Source: Croceicoccus bisphenolivorans | GTDB lineage: Bacteria; Pseudomonadota; Alphaproteobacteria; Sphingomonadales; Sphingomonadaceae | Assembly (NCBI RefSeq): GCF_001634625.1 | Contig: NZ_LRSE01000003.1 | Span: forward strand, 186,001 to 250,000 | Length of the DNA stretch: 64,000 bases | Direction: 5' to 3' | Part shown: one piece after another, positions 24,720 through 33,579 of the stretch | Numbering within the stretch: the stretch's first letter is position 1 | How the letters are laid out: each line of letters starts with the position of its first letter | Translations under genes and position numbers: made by a program | The notes under the pieces: model-generated | Seen by the model: only the letters and a program-made list of their open reading frames with translations | What the model was told of the DNA's origin: nothing | Databases searched by the model: none

Positions 24720-25811
24720 CTATCGGCTCTTCAGCACCAATTGCGCGGCGCGGGCGAACAGCGTGGGCAGGCCGGCATCGTCAAGCCGGTCAACCGGCCA
24801 CCACTCGCCGCCACCGACACCATCGACACCATCGACACCATCGACACCATCGACACCATCGACACCATGCCCGACTTCGGCTTCGCGCACCGACAGTTCA
24901 AGCTGGAAATGCGTGAACCCGTGGCTGACCGCTCCGTCGACCGGCTGCCAGCCAGCGCCGAAGGGCGGTTCACCATCCCCGTCGCGGCGCGCGGCCCAGC
25001 CATCGTCGGGCAGTGCGCGCATACCGGCAAGCATCCCCTTGCCCGGTCGTTTGACCAGCAGGACATGCCCGTCCCGTTCGGCCCAGAACGCCGTGCCGGT
25101 GCGAACGGGGCGCGGTTTCCTGGGCGTTTTCTTCGGCAGTTCGGCTGCGATGCCGCGTTCGCGCGCCGTGCAATCCGCGCTCAGCGGGCAAAGCAGGCAG
25201 CCAGGTTGGCGCGGGGTGCAGATAGTCGCGCCCAGATCCATCATCGCCTGCGCGAAATCGCCGGCACGGTATTCGGGCGTAATCTCGGCCATGGCTGCCC
25301 TGATCGCCGGTTTCGCAGCCGGCAACGGCTCCTCTATCGCGAACAGCCGCGCGACCACCCGCTCGACATTGGCGTCGACCACGACGGCGTGGCGGCCGAA
25401 CGCGATCGCCGCGATTGCCGCCGCGGTATAGGCACCCACGCCGGGCAGCTCGCGCAAGCCCTCCTCCGTATCGGGAAACTCGCTGCCGCGCCGTGCCACT
25501 TCGCGGGCACAGGCGATCAGGTTGCGCGCACGGGCATAGTATCCAAGCCCCGCCCATGCCGAGAGGACGTCCGCATCCTCGGCCGCAGCCAGATCGCCGA
25601 CCGTCGGCCAACGCTCGGTAAACGCCGCGAAATAGGGGCCGACAGCGGCCACCGTCGTTTGCTGCAGCATGATTTCGGATAGCCAGACGCGGTAGGGATC
25701 GGCCCGTTCGTTGCTGCCCGGCATCATGCGCCACGGCAAACGGCGCGCGTTGGCATCGTACCAAGCCAGCAGCCTTTTCCCCACGGGTTCGATCTTGCCA
25801 CTGGCCACCAC
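24720..25811 (-). CDS. mutY: A/G-specific adenine glycosylase MutY
   Basis: Removes adenine mispaired with 8-oxoguanine. About 363 residues. The HhH-GPD domain shows SEIMLQQTTV with the catalytic acid region, LPGVGAYTAAA, the catalytic Asp in VVDANVERV, and four Fe-S cysteines in CTPRQPGCLLCPLSADC. The C-terminal Nudix-like 8-oxoG domain includes SHGFTHFQLEL and carries a run of GVD repeats. The start is probably GTG 25811, since there is no ATG in a sensible place; this leaves only 15 bp to the divergent DUF721 gene. Confidence 0.93.
   Translation of the reverse strand: MVASGKIEPVGKRLLAWYDANARRLPWRMMPGSNERADPYRVWLSEIMLQQTTVAAVGPYFAAFTERWPTVGDLAAAEDADVLSAWAGLGYYARARNLIACAREVARRGSEFPDTEEGLRELPGVGAYTAAAIAAIAFGRHAVVVDANVERVVARLFAIEEPLPAAKPAIRAAMAEITPEYRAGDFAQAMMDLGATICTPRQPGCLLCPLSADCTARERGIAAELPKKTPRKPRPVRTGTAFWAERDGHVLLVKRPGKGMLAGMRALPDDGWAARRDGDGEPPFGAGWQPVDGAVSHGFTHFQLELSVREAEVGHGVDGVDGVDGVDGVDGVGGGEWWPVDRLDDAGLPTLFARAAQLVLKSR
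24816..24869 (-). repeat. 9-bp tandem repeat (six copies) inside mutY
   Basis: GACACCATC (plus strand) is repeated from 24816 to 24869: five exact copies and a sixth differing in its last base. In mutY this encodes Gly-Val-Asp repeats in the C-terminal recognition domain. The unit is a multiple of three, so slippage would change the length of a loop without shifting the frame. Confidence 0.9.
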
Positions 25812-25826
25812 GCCGGTGCCTATGGC

Positions 25827-26405
25827 ATGGCCGCGCACATCATGAAAAGCGAAGACGGGAAGATACCGGGGAAGAAGCCGGCGCAGGGCAAGAGTAAGGC
25901 CCCCGCGCCCAAGCCTTACGAGCGTCCGCGCGGCGGAGAGGCAAAGGCCATCGCCGATATCATGCCGCAAGTCGGGCGCACCGCGTTTCGCCGTTTCGGC
26001 TTCGTGCAATCCAGCGTCGTGACCCGCTGGCCGGAAATCGTGGGGCCGCACCACGCCAAGGTCTCCGCCCCCGAATCGATCCGCTTTCCGCCGGGCGAGA
26101 AATCCGATGGCACGATGCAGCTTGTCGTTCTGCCCGCCCATGCCCCGCTGATCCAGCATGTGGTTCCCGAAATCATAGAGCGGGTGAACCGCTTTTTCGG
26201 GTACAGCGCCGTGGCGAAAGTGAAGATCCGGCAAGGACAGGTTAAGCCCGTTCATGCTGAAGACAGGCCCAAGGCGCCGCCTTCGCTAAAGCCGATCCCC
26301 ATGGAACTGGGCGATTCGCTGCGCGATATCGGCGATCCGGAACTGCGCACCGTGCTGGAATCGCTGGCGCGGTCACTGGGAAAAGCGAACGGGGAACGAG
26401 ACTGA
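25827..26405 (+). CDS. DUF721 (DciA-like) domain protein
   Basis: A 192-residue protein with a Lys/Pro-rich disordered N-terminus (to about residue 40). A DUF721 domain follows (IADIMPQVGRTAFRRFGF, then VTRWPEIVGPHHAK), and the tail is variable. DUF721 is related to the DnaB-loading factor DciA, but the domain also occurs in proteins of unknown role. The start could be 25827 or the ATG at 25842. It is coupled to the next gene by TGATG. Confidence 0.88.
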   Translation: MAAHIMKSEDGKIPGKKPAQGKSKAPAPKPYERPRGGEAKAIADIMPQVGRTAFRRFGFVQSSVVTRWPEIVGPHHAKVSAPESIRFPPGEKSDGTMQLVVLPAHAPLIQHVVPEIIERVNRFFGYSAVAKVKIRQGQVKPVHAEDRPKAPPSLKPIPMELGDSLRDIGDPELRTVLESLARSLGKANGERD

Positions 26406-27088
26406 TGACCGCCTTGCGCCGCCTGAGCGCGATTGTCCTGCTGGCAAGCGGATTGCTGGCCCTGAGCCCCGCCAGCGCGAAAGGCGTGCTGGCCGCTGCC
26501 AATCCGGAGGCAGGCGTCCACCAGTTCGGCAAGACGGATGCGAAGATCCAGCTAACCGAATATGTCAGCTACACCTGCCCGCATTGTTCCCATTTCGAGC
26601 AGGAGGCGGGCGATCCGTTGCGCCTGCTCTATATCAGATCGGGCAAGGTCCGGCTGGAAGTGCGCCACCTTGTCCGTGACCCCTTCGACCTGACGGCGGC
26701 AATGCTGGCCAATTGCGGCCCTGCCGCGCGGTTCGATCGCAACCACGCGATGTTCATGGGCGAACAGGCGACATGGCTGGGCAAGCTGATCAAGGCCACG
26801 CAGGCGCAGAAGAACCGTTATTCGACCGGTTCCTACACCGTGCGCAGGCAGGCAATCGCCCAGGACGCGGGTTTCTACCCCATGATGCAGCGCCGCGGAT
26901 ACGACCGTGCACAGATCGACCGGTGCCTTGCCGACGAATCGATGGCCAAGGCCCTTTCGGACAAAACGGCTGGCTACGTGCGGGACAAGGGCGTTTCCGG
27001 CACCCCGTCATTCGCCATCGACGGTATCCTGCTGGCCGGCACCAGCAACTGGGAAAGCCTGAAATTTCAACTCGATCTGCGTTTGTGA
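26405..27088 (+). CDS. Secreted DsbA-like thiol:disulfide protein
   Basis: A 227-residue thioredoxin-fold protein with a signal peptide ending near PASA-KG at residue 25. The active site is C58-P-H-C61 in SYTCPHCSHFEQ, followed by an alpha-helical insertion and the cis-Pro segment GVSGTPSFAIDG. It acts in the periplasm on substrate disulfides, as oxidase or isomerase. It is the first of two tandem paralogs and is translationally coupled to DUF721. Confidence 0.91.
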   Translation: MTALRRLSAIVLLASGLLALSPASAKGVLAAANPEAGVHQFGKTDAKIQLTEYVSYTCPHCSHFEQEAGDPLRLLYIRSGKVRLEVRHLVRDPFDLTAAMLANCGPAARFDRNHAMFMGEQATWLGKLIKATQAQKNRYSTGSYTVRRQAIAQDAGFYPMMQRRGYDRAQIDRCLADESMAKALSDKTAGYVRDKGVSGTPSFAIDGILLAGTSNWESLKFQLDLRL

Positions 27089-27201
27089 TCGCATCCGCTT
27101 GCGGCCATTAACGTCGCGACTGTGTAAAAAGTACCCGATACCCTCCCCGACGCCGCTGCGGCTGGGTTAGCCTGCCGCAATCAGGAGTTAATACCGTTCC
27201 C

Positions 27202-27951
27202 ATGACCCGTTCCCATTTCCGCACCGCACTCACGCTCCTCGTCGCGCCGCTGGCTCTGGCCGCCTGCGACAAGACGGAAGAGGCTGCGACGAACGAACAG
27301 GCCGCGCCGATCGAAAACATCGCGCCGCCGGCTGGAACCGAGTGGTCGGACACGGTCGTGAAGACCGAAAAGGGCGGTTACCTGATGGGCAACCCCGATG
27401 CGCCGATCAAGCTGGTCGAATTCGGCGCGCTGTCCTGTTCGCACTGCGCCGACTTTGCCACCGCCAGTTTTGACGAACTGCGCGGCGAGTACGTCAATTC
27501 GGGGCGGGTAAGCTACGAACTGCGCTATTTCATGCTCAATTCGCTCGACATGCCGCTCACTCTGCTCGCGACTTGCTCCACGCCGGAGGCCTCTATCGCT
27601 TTGGCTGAACAGATCTGGGGCAACCAGCACCAGTTCTTCGAGGCGTTGCAGCAGTCGACCGATGCCCAGCGGGCCGCGATCGAGAAGATGCCGCTGGACC
27701 AGCGGTTCGTGGCGCTGTCGCAGTTGATGGGCCTTACCGATTTCGTCACCGCGCGCGGGATTGCGCTGGATCAGGCCAACGCCTGCCTTGCCGATGGCAA
27801 GAAGGCGGAGGAACTGGCCGAACAGACGCGCACCGAAGCGACCGAGTACGAAATCACCGGCACCCCGACGTTCCTGCTCAACGGCGAAAAGCTGGAAGCG
27901 ATGGACTGGAACGACATGAAGGCCCGGTTGCAGCGGGCCGGCGCCAGGTAA
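27202..27951 (+). CDS. DsbA-like lipoprotein thiol protein
   Basis: A 249-residue thioredoxin-fold protein predicted to be lipid-anchored: lipobox LAAC with Cys at residue 22, then an acidic linker. The redox motif is C79-S-H-C82 in LSCSHCADF, differing from the CPHC of its upstream paralog, and the cis-Pro segment is ITGTPTFLLNG. AGGAG lies 14 bases before the ATG, a long spacing. The two paralogs are 113 bp apart, and smc follows 40 bp later. Confidence 0.9.
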   Translation: MTRSHFRTALTLLVAPLALAACDKTEEAATNEQAAPIENIAPPAGTEWSDTVVKTEKGGYLMGNPDAPIKLVEFGALSCSHCADFATASFDELRGEYVNSGRVSYELRYFMLNSLDMPLTLLATCSTPEASIALAEQIWGNQHQFFEALQQSTDAQRAAIEKMPLDQRFVALSQLMGLTDFVTARGIALDQANACLADGKKAEELAEQTRTEATEYEITGTPTFLLNGEKLEAMDWNDMKARLQRAGAR

Positions 27952-27991
27952 TGTCCGCGCGCCTCGGCACGGCAGGCTTGGGTAAAGCCTG

Positions 27992-30900
27992 ATGCGGTTC
28001 CGGCGGCTGCGCCTTTCGGGCTTCAAGTCCTTTGTCGAACCGGCCGATCTGCTGATCGAACCGGGGCTGACCGGCGTTGTCGGCCCCAACGGTTGCGGCA
28101 AGTCCAACCTGCTGGAAGCGATCCGCTGGGTCATGGGCGAATCCAGCGCGAAATCCATGCGGGGTTCGGGCATGGAAGACGTGATCTTCGCCGGTACCGC
28201 CAGCCGCCCGCCACGCAGCTTTGCCGAAGTCGTCCTGTCCGCCGAAACCGCCGCCGGACAGGAAATGGAAGTTACCCGCCGCATCGAACGCGGCGCCGGT
28301 TCCGCCTATCGCCTGAACGGACGCGACGTGCGGGCAAAGGACGTGGCGCTCGTCTTTGCCGATGCGGCGACCGGCGCACACAGCCCCGCGCTCGTATCGC
28401 AAGGGCGCATCGCCGCCGTCATCGCCGCCAAGCCGACGGAACGCCGCGCCATGCTGGAAGAAGCGGCAGGAATCGCCGGCCTCCACGTGCGGCGCAGGGA
28501 TGCCGAACAGAAGCTGCGCGCGACGGAAACGAACCTGGCGCGGCTGGAAGACCTGCTCTCGCAGCTCGACAGCAGGATCGGCTCGCTGCGGCGGCAGGCC
28601 CGCGCGGCGGAGAAGTACAAGGAACTGTCGGCACAGATCCGCACGGCGGAAGCGCGCGTGCTCTATGCCCGCTGGCGCGATGCCGCCGCTGCCGCCAATG
28701 CCGCGCGGGCGCAAGCGAAGCAGGCCGAAGATGCCGTCGCGCAGATGCAGGCACGCACCGATGCTGCGATGGGCGAACAGCGCGCCGCCGCCGAAGCGCT
28801 GGCCAAGGCGCGAGAAGAGATGGCCGACCGGCGCGACGATCTGGGCGCGCAGGCGAACATGCTGGCGGTGCTGACCGGCAAGCTGGAAGCGGCCGAGGAG
28901 AAACTCGCCGATCTGGACCGGCAGCGCGCACGGCTGGACGCTGACGAAGGCGATGCCAACCGCACCACCCGAGATGCGGCAGAGGCGATGGCCCGGCTGG
29001 AACGCGATGTGAAGGACGCGGAAAAGCGCCTTGCCGATGACGAGGCGCGCCGCCCGTCGCTGATCGCGCGGCAGGACGATGCCGAACGCGCCCAGCGCGC
29101 GGGCGAACTGGCGCTGGCGCAGGCCACGGCGGAACTGGCACGGGTAGAGGCCGATTGGCGCGTGGCCGAAGCCGCTGTCGGGCAGGCACGCGGCGCGCTG
29201 GCGCGGCTGGAACAGGAACTGGCCACGCGTGAGGCGCAGGGCGAGGCACTGGGTGATCCGCGCGAACTGGACCTGGCGCTGACCAGCGCGCAGGCCCGCT
29301 GCGGCAAGGCCGAAAAAGGTGTCGCGGCGGCAAGGGAGGCACTGGAAACTGCCCGCACCCACCGCGAGGCCGTGTCGGTTCGGCGGGACGAAACATCCAG
29401 CGCACTGTCATCGGCAAAGGCCGAACTGGCAGGTATCGAACGTGAGTACGATGCGCTCGAACGCGACCGCAAGGCGCGCGAGAAGGCGGATAAAGGCAGC
29501 AAGGGCCGCACCCGCGCGATAGACGCGCTAAAGGCCGAACCGGGTTACGAACGCGCGCTTGCCGCAGTACTGGGCCGCGATGCCGCCGCGCCGCTCGGCA
29601 CTCCGGCTCAGGGTGAGGAAGGCCGGTTCTGGGCGGGGGCCGATGCGCCGGACGCGATTACCGGCAGCCTTGCCGAGCATGTCCGGTCCGCGCCGGAACA
29701 GTTGCAGGCGCGTCTTGCCATGGTCCGGGTATGCGAAAGCGACGACGGGCAGGCGCTTGCCCCGGGTGAGTGGCTGGTGACGAAAACCGGCGCGCTGCGG
29801 CGGTGGGACGGCTTCGTCGCGCGCGGCGAAGGGGCGGCGGAAGCGGCACGACTGGAAGCGGCGAACCGGCTGGAGGCGCTTGCGGGCCAGCTTCCCGCCT
29901 TGCGCGACGCGGTCGCAGGGGCAGAGAGCGATGTCGCCGCCGTCAATGCCGAACTGTCCGAGGCCACCGACGCGCGCATAGCCGCCGAACGCGCGGTCAA
30001 CACCTCGTCAGAGGAAGAACGCGCCGCCCTGCGCGCCCGCGATCAGGCGGAAGCGGCGGTCGACCGGCTGGCCCAAGCGCGAGAGGAACTGGCCGAACGG
30101 CTGGAGGACCTGCACAACCGCCTTTCCGCAGCCCAGCACGAGGTGATGCAGGCCGAGGAGCAGCGCAAGGCCCTGCCTGACCCTTCCGCCCAGCGAGCCG
30201 CGCTTGAAACCGCGCGCACCCGCAACGACAGCGCCCGCACCGCGCTGCAATCGGCCATGGCCGACCTTGCCTCGCTCGATCAAGGCCTCGCCGTCGGGCG
30301 GGAGCGGACGAAAGCCTTGCAGGGCGACATGAAGGGTTGGGAAGCGCGCGCCGGCGATGCGGCACGGCGGCTTGCCGACATGACCCGCCGGCGCGAGGAG
30401 ATCGAGCAAGAACGCGCCGTCACTGCCGCCCGCCCCGAAGCGCTGCTGCGCGAGATCGAACTGGCCGAAAAGGCGCGTGACCGGCTGGCCGGTGAACTGG
30501 GCGAGGCCGAAGCCGCCCATGCCGCCGCCGAAACCGCGGGCAAGCAGGCCGACGCCGCCTTCAGTGCCGCCAACGAGGCACTTGCCAATGCGCGCGAGAC
30601 GCGCGCCGGTGCCACTGCGCGCGCCGAGAACGAGGAAGCCCGCCGCACCGAATTTGCGCGTACGTCGGGCGAACGGTTCCAGTGTCCGCCGCCGCTACTG
30701 CCCGAACGGCTCGATTTCGCATCGGATTCGGTTCGCCATGCCGATGCCGAAGGTGAGCAACTGGACCAAGTCACCGCCCAGCGCGAGCGGCTGGGACCGG
30801 TAAACCTTGTCGCGGCTGACGAACTGGCCGAGGCCGAGGCCGAACATGGCACATCGATGGCTGAGCAGCAGGAACTGGCCGAGGCGGTCAATCGTCTGCG

Positions 30901-31417
30901 CGGATCGATCGGCAGCCTGAACCGCGAAGGGCGCGAGAGGCTGCGCGCCGCGTTCGAGGCGGTCGACACCCATTTCCGCAGCCTGTTCACCACGCTTTTC
31001 GGCGGCGGTCAGGCGCATCTCGCCCTGATCGACAGCGACGATCCGCTGGAGGCGGGGCTGGAAATCTACGCCCAGCCGCCCGGCAAGAAGCTGCAGTCGC
31101 TAACCCTGCTGTCAGGCGGCGAGCAGGCGCTGACGGCAGTGGCGCTGATCTTCGCGCTGTTCCTGACCAATCCGGCCCCGATCTGCGTGCTGGACGAAGT
31201 CGACGCACCATTGGACGATGCCAATATCGAGCGTTTCTGCGACTTGCTGGACGCCATGAGCAAGCAGACCGACACCCGCTACCTTATAGTGACGCACAAC
31301 GCCGTGACGATGAGCCGGATGCACCGCCTGTTCGGTGTCACCATGGTCGAGCAGGGCGTCTCCCGCCTTGTCAGTGTCGATCTCGGCGATGCCGAGGAAC
31401 TGCTGGCCGCCGAATAG
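27992..31417 (+). CDS. smc: Chromosome segregation protein SMC
   Basis: An ATP-driven condensin subunit of 1141 residues. Walker A is GPNGCGKSN at residues 31-39. Two very long Ala/Glu/Arg-rich coiled coils flank a hinge region near residues 500-600. The ABC signature LSGGEQALTAVAL and Walker B ICVLDEVDAPLDD lie near the C-terminus. It abuts the convergent soxR gene with no bases between the two stop codons. Confidence 0.96.
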   Translation: MRFRRLRLSGFKSFVEPADLLIEPGLTGVVGPNGCGKSNLLEAIRWVMGESSAKSMRGSGMEDVIFAGTASRPPRSFAEVVLSAETAAGQEMEVTRRIERGAGSAYRLNGRDVRAKDVALVFADAATGAHSPALVSQGRIAAVIAAKPTERRAMLEEAAGIAGLHVRRRDAEQKLRATETNLARLEDLLSQLDSRIGSLRRQARAAEKYKELSAQIRTAEARVLYARWRDAAAAANAARAQAKQAEDAVAQMQARTDAAMGEQRAAAEALAKAREEMADRRDDLGAQANMLAVLTGKLEAAEEKLADLDRQRARLDADEGDANRTTRDAAEAMARLERDVKDAEKRLADDEARRPSLIARQDDAERAQRAGELALAQATAELARVEADWRVAEAAVGQARGALARLEQELATREAQGEALGDPRELDLALTSAQARCGKAEKGVAAAREALETARTHREAVSVRRDETSSALSSAKAELAGIEREYDALERDRKAREKADKGSKGRTRAIDALKAEPGYERALAAVLGRDAAAPLGTPAQGEEGRFWAGADAPDAITGSLAEHVRSAPEQLQARLAMVRVCESDDGQALAPGEWLVTKTGALRRWDGFVARGEGAAEAARLEAANRLEALAGQLPALRDAVAGAESDVAAVNAELSEATDARIAAERAVNTSSEEERAALRARDQAEAAVDRLAQAREELAERLEDLHNRLSAAQHEVMQAEEQRKALPDPSAQRAALETARTRNDSARTALQSAMADLASLDQGLAVGRERTKALQGDMKGWEARAGDAARRLADMTRRREEIEQERAVTAARPEALLREIELAEKARDRLAGELGEAEAAHAAAETAGKQADAAFSAANEALANARETRAGATARAENEEARRTEFARTSGERFQCPPPLLPERLDFASDSVRHADAEGEQLDQVTAQRERLGPVNLVAADELAEAEAEHGTSMAEQQELAEAVNRLRGSIGSLNREGRERLRAAFEAVDTHFRSLFTTLFGGGQAHLALIDSDDPLEAGLEIYAQPPGKKLQSLTLLSGGEQALTAVALIFALFLTNPAPICVLDEVDAPLDDANIERFCDLLDAMSKQTDTRYLIVTHNAVTMSRMHRLFGVTMVEQGVSRLVSVDLGDAEELLAAE

Positions 31418-31888
31418 TCAGCCGAGCACGAAGCGCGGACCGGGCCCGGATGCACCGGCCTCGTCTTCGGGATTGTAGAGCCGGCATTTCTTGAGCGACA
31501 AACAGCCACAGCCGATACACCCGTCCAGCTTGTCACGCGTGCGTTCAAGCAGGGAGATACGCTCGTTCAGTTCCTCTCTGATCGAGCGACTGACTTTTTC
31601 CCAGTCCGCCTTCGTGGGTGTGCGCCCCTGCGGCAGGCGGGCCAGCTCGCGCTCGATCTCGGCAAGGCCGAGACCCAGTTTCTGGGCAATCAGGATAAAG
31701 CTGATCCGGCGAATGTCCGAACGCATGAAACGACGCTGGTTGCCGCTTGTCCGCAGTGACTGAAGCAGTCCCTTATCCTCGTAAAAGCGAATCGCAGACA
31801 CGGAAACACCGGTTCGTTCGGACAATGTTCCGATGGAAATCAGCTGGTTACCATCCACCCCGATGCCCTTTCGCAAACCGCAATTCAC
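31418..31888 (-). CDS. soxR: Redox-sensitive transcriptional activator SoxR
   Basis: A MerR-family dimer that activates its target when its [2Fe-2S] cluster is oxidised by redox-cycling compounds or NO. The 156-residue protein has an N-terminal winged helix (LSERTGVSVSAIRFYEDKGLL), a dimerisation helix and the cluster ligands C124, C127, C129 and C135 in CIGCGCLSLKKC. The start is GTG 31888 with GAGG seven bases upstream; that SD lies inside the SoxR operator. A GTG ten codons in is an alternative start. Confidence 0.95.
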   Translation of the reverse strand: MNCGLRKGIGVDGNQLISIGTLSERTGVSVSAIRFYEDKGLLQSLRTSGNQRRFMRSDIRRISFILIAQKLGLGLAEIERELARLPQGRTPTKADWEKVSRSIREELNERISLLERTRDKLDGCIGCGCLSLKKCRLYNPEDEAGASGPGPRFVLG

Positions 31889-31891
31889 AGC

Positions 31892-31922
31892 TTGACCTCA
31901 AGTTAACTTGAGGTTGCAGGAT
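31892..31922 (+). promoter_or_regulatory. SoxR operator in a 19-bp-spacer promoter
   Basis: The perfect 18-bp palindrome CCTCAAGTTAACTTGAGG occupies 31896-31913 and matches the E. coli soxS operator. It is embedded as in soxS: -35 TTGACC at 31892-31897, a 19-bp spacer, then a weak -10 (CAGGAT) at 31917-31922. This overlong spacer is characteristic of MerR-type activation. The orientation drives the VOC gene to the right. Confidence 0.88.
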
Positions 31923-32001
31923 AAGGCAAGTGGTGATTCGCGCAGTGCCCCCTCGGCGAGCGGATCCCCACCGCATCGAAACGAATGAAAGGACCCAACC
32001 G

Positions 32002-32379
32002 ATGACCGGCATCGCCCGCATAGAACACGTCAATATCACAACGTCGGACGCGCCGCGCATGGCCGACCTGCTCGAAAAGCTGTGCGGTTGGCATCGCCGC
32101 TGGGAGGGGCCGGCGCTGAATGACGGGCACACGATCCATTTCGGCGCGAAGAACCAGTATGTTGCGCTCTACACTCCGAAGGAGGGAATTGGCGGTCGGT
32201 TCGGGAAAGGGGTGCCGCTCAATCACATCGGGATCGAGGTCGATGATATCGGCAAAGCCGAAGAGACGGTCATCGCCGCCGGATTGGAGCCGTTCAACCA
32301 CGGCGATTACGATCCGGGCCGGCGCTTCTATTTCTTCGACTGGGACGGAATTGAATGGGAGGTCGTCAGCTATGCTTGA
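32002..32379 (+). CDS. VOC family (glyoxalase/bleomycin-resistance-like) protein under SoxR
   Basis: A 125-residue single-domain VOC protein that dimerises in the family. Likely metal ligands are His in RIEHVNI, His in LNHIGIEVDD and Glu in IEWEVVSY. The start at ATG 32002 has AAAGGA eight bases upstream; an open frame to 31930 lies within the promoter. It is probably a detoxification or resistance enzyme induced by redox-active compounds. The substrate is unknown. Confidence 0.9.
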   Translation: MTGIARIEHVNITTSDAPRMADLLEKLCGWHRRWEGPALNDGHTIHFGAKNQYVALYTPKEGIGGRFGKGVPLNHIGIEVDDIGKAEETVIAAGLEPFNHGDYDPGRRFYFFDWDGIEWEVVSYA

Positions 32380-32480
32380 GATACGCGAACGTCCGCCCTT
32401 CGTCGCGCCGCACCTTGGCCCGGTGCACGATATCTGGTCCAGGCTTCGTCGGTATGTGGTACGCAAAGTCCGTGCGACCG

Positions 32481-32600
32481 CTACCGACACGGCGGCAGCG
32501 CCTCACCACGATCACTGGTTTCCGCCCAGCGTTTCGCATCCTCTTGCGTGAGAATCACCGGCATCCTCGTTCGCCGGTAGAGTTCGCGCGTGGCGCTAAA
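32481..32600 (-). pseudogene. Possible remnant of an SRAP (YedK-like) gene
   Basis: Downstream of ubiA on the minus strand, the frame reads RRTRMPVILTQEDAKRW and ends LPPCR-stop. This resembles the MPVIL segment near the C-terminus of SOS-response-associated peptidases, with no N-terminal catalytic Cys portion nearby. It could be a decayed fragment or a chance match. The rest of the 32380-32595 gap shows nothing clear. Confidence 0.3.
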
Positions 32601-33504
32601 CGCCTGCGTTTCCGGCGACGAGGCAGGCCAGAGCCACCAACAGGCCCGTAGTGCGGTTGGAGCGGAACAGGGCGAGTGCGTTGGCACCGTCCTCCACTCT
32701 CAGCGTCGCCACTTGCCACGCGAGGTGGAGTGCCGCTGGAACAAGGGCAATCAGCGCTACCCAGTCTTCGCGCAGGAGCCAGAATGCCAGCACCCAGCAT
32801 GAGACGGCGAGAACGTAGAACACGCTGACCCCAAAACGGACGTGGTTGCCCAATGCCCGCGCGCTCGAACGCACGCCGACAAGGGCATCGTCCTCCATGT
32901 CCTGCAGTGCGTAGATCGTGTCGTAGCCGATGACCCAGCAAATCGACCCGGCGTACAGCGCAGCCAGAATTGCCAGATTCGGCCCGCCGATCTCCACCCA
33001 TCCGACCATTGCACACCAACTGAACACCAAGCCCAGCCATGCCTGCGGCCACCATGTGATGCGTTTCATCAAGGGATAGCAGGCAACAGGAAGCAGGCTG
33101 CCCAGCGCGACCAGTTGCGCCTGCCAGCGCAACTGCAAAAGGACGACAAGGCCGATCAGGCACAGCAGCAGTAGCCAGATCCATGCCGCCTTCAGCGAAA
33201 CCGCCCCGCTGGCCAGCGGGCGCGCGGCAGTGCGCGCAACCTGCCGATCCAGATCGCGGTCGAGAATGTCGTTGTAGACACAGCCCGCACCGCGCATGAC
33301 GACAGAGCCGAGCAGCAGCCAGAACACCAGCCCGATCCGTTCGATCCCGCCGGCCAGCCACACGCCCCAGGCACCTGGCCAGAACAACAGCCACCAGCCG
33401 ATCGGCCTGTCGAACCGGGCAAGCAGGGCATAATTGCGCAGGCCCGCCGGAAGTCGCGCGACAAGGCCGCGATGCTCTGTATCGGGAACGATCGTCTGGT
33501 CCAT
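32596..33504 (-). CDS. ubiA: 4-hydroxybenzoate polyprenyltransferase
   Basis: Prenylates 4-hydroxybenzoate in ubiquinone biosynthesis in the inner membrane. The 302-residue polytopic protein has about eight to nine hydrophobic helices. The first Asp-rich motif is NDILDRDLDRQVART near residue 84, and the second is GYDTIYALQDMEDD. The start is ATG 33504. It is divergent from the methyltransferase gene by 75 bp. The quinone feeds the cytochrome chain encoded later in the window. Confidence 0.95.
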   Translation of the reverse strand: MDQTIVPDTEHRGLVARLPAGLRNYALLARFDRPIGWWLLFWPGAWGVWLAGGIERIGLVFWLLLGSVVMRGAGCVYNDILDRDLDRQVARTAARPLASGAVSLKAAWIWLLLLCLIGLVVLLQLRWQAQLVALGSLLPVACYPLMKRITWWPQAWLGLVFSWCAMVGWVEIGGPNLAILAALYAGSICWVIGYDTIYALQDMEDDALVGVRSSARALGNHVRFGVSVFYVLAVSCWVLAFWLLREDWVALIALVPAALHLAWQVATLRVEDGANALALFRSNRTTGLLVALACLVAGNAGV

Positions 33505-33579
33505 CGCTTTGCCTTAGCCCGCGCAGGCCCATCGCGCCAGCCGCTGGCAGGCGCGAGCACTCATGCTATGGGCGGTTTC

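Noticed and set aside
24816-24869. CRISPR-like repeat array
   Set aside because: Nine-base units without spacers, in frame inside mutY; a minisatellite, not CRISPR.
32372-32551. 59-codon plus-strand frame starting inside the end of the VOC gene
   Set aside because: The composition looks like antisense of the SRAP-like fragment, with no recognisable motif or ribosome binding site.
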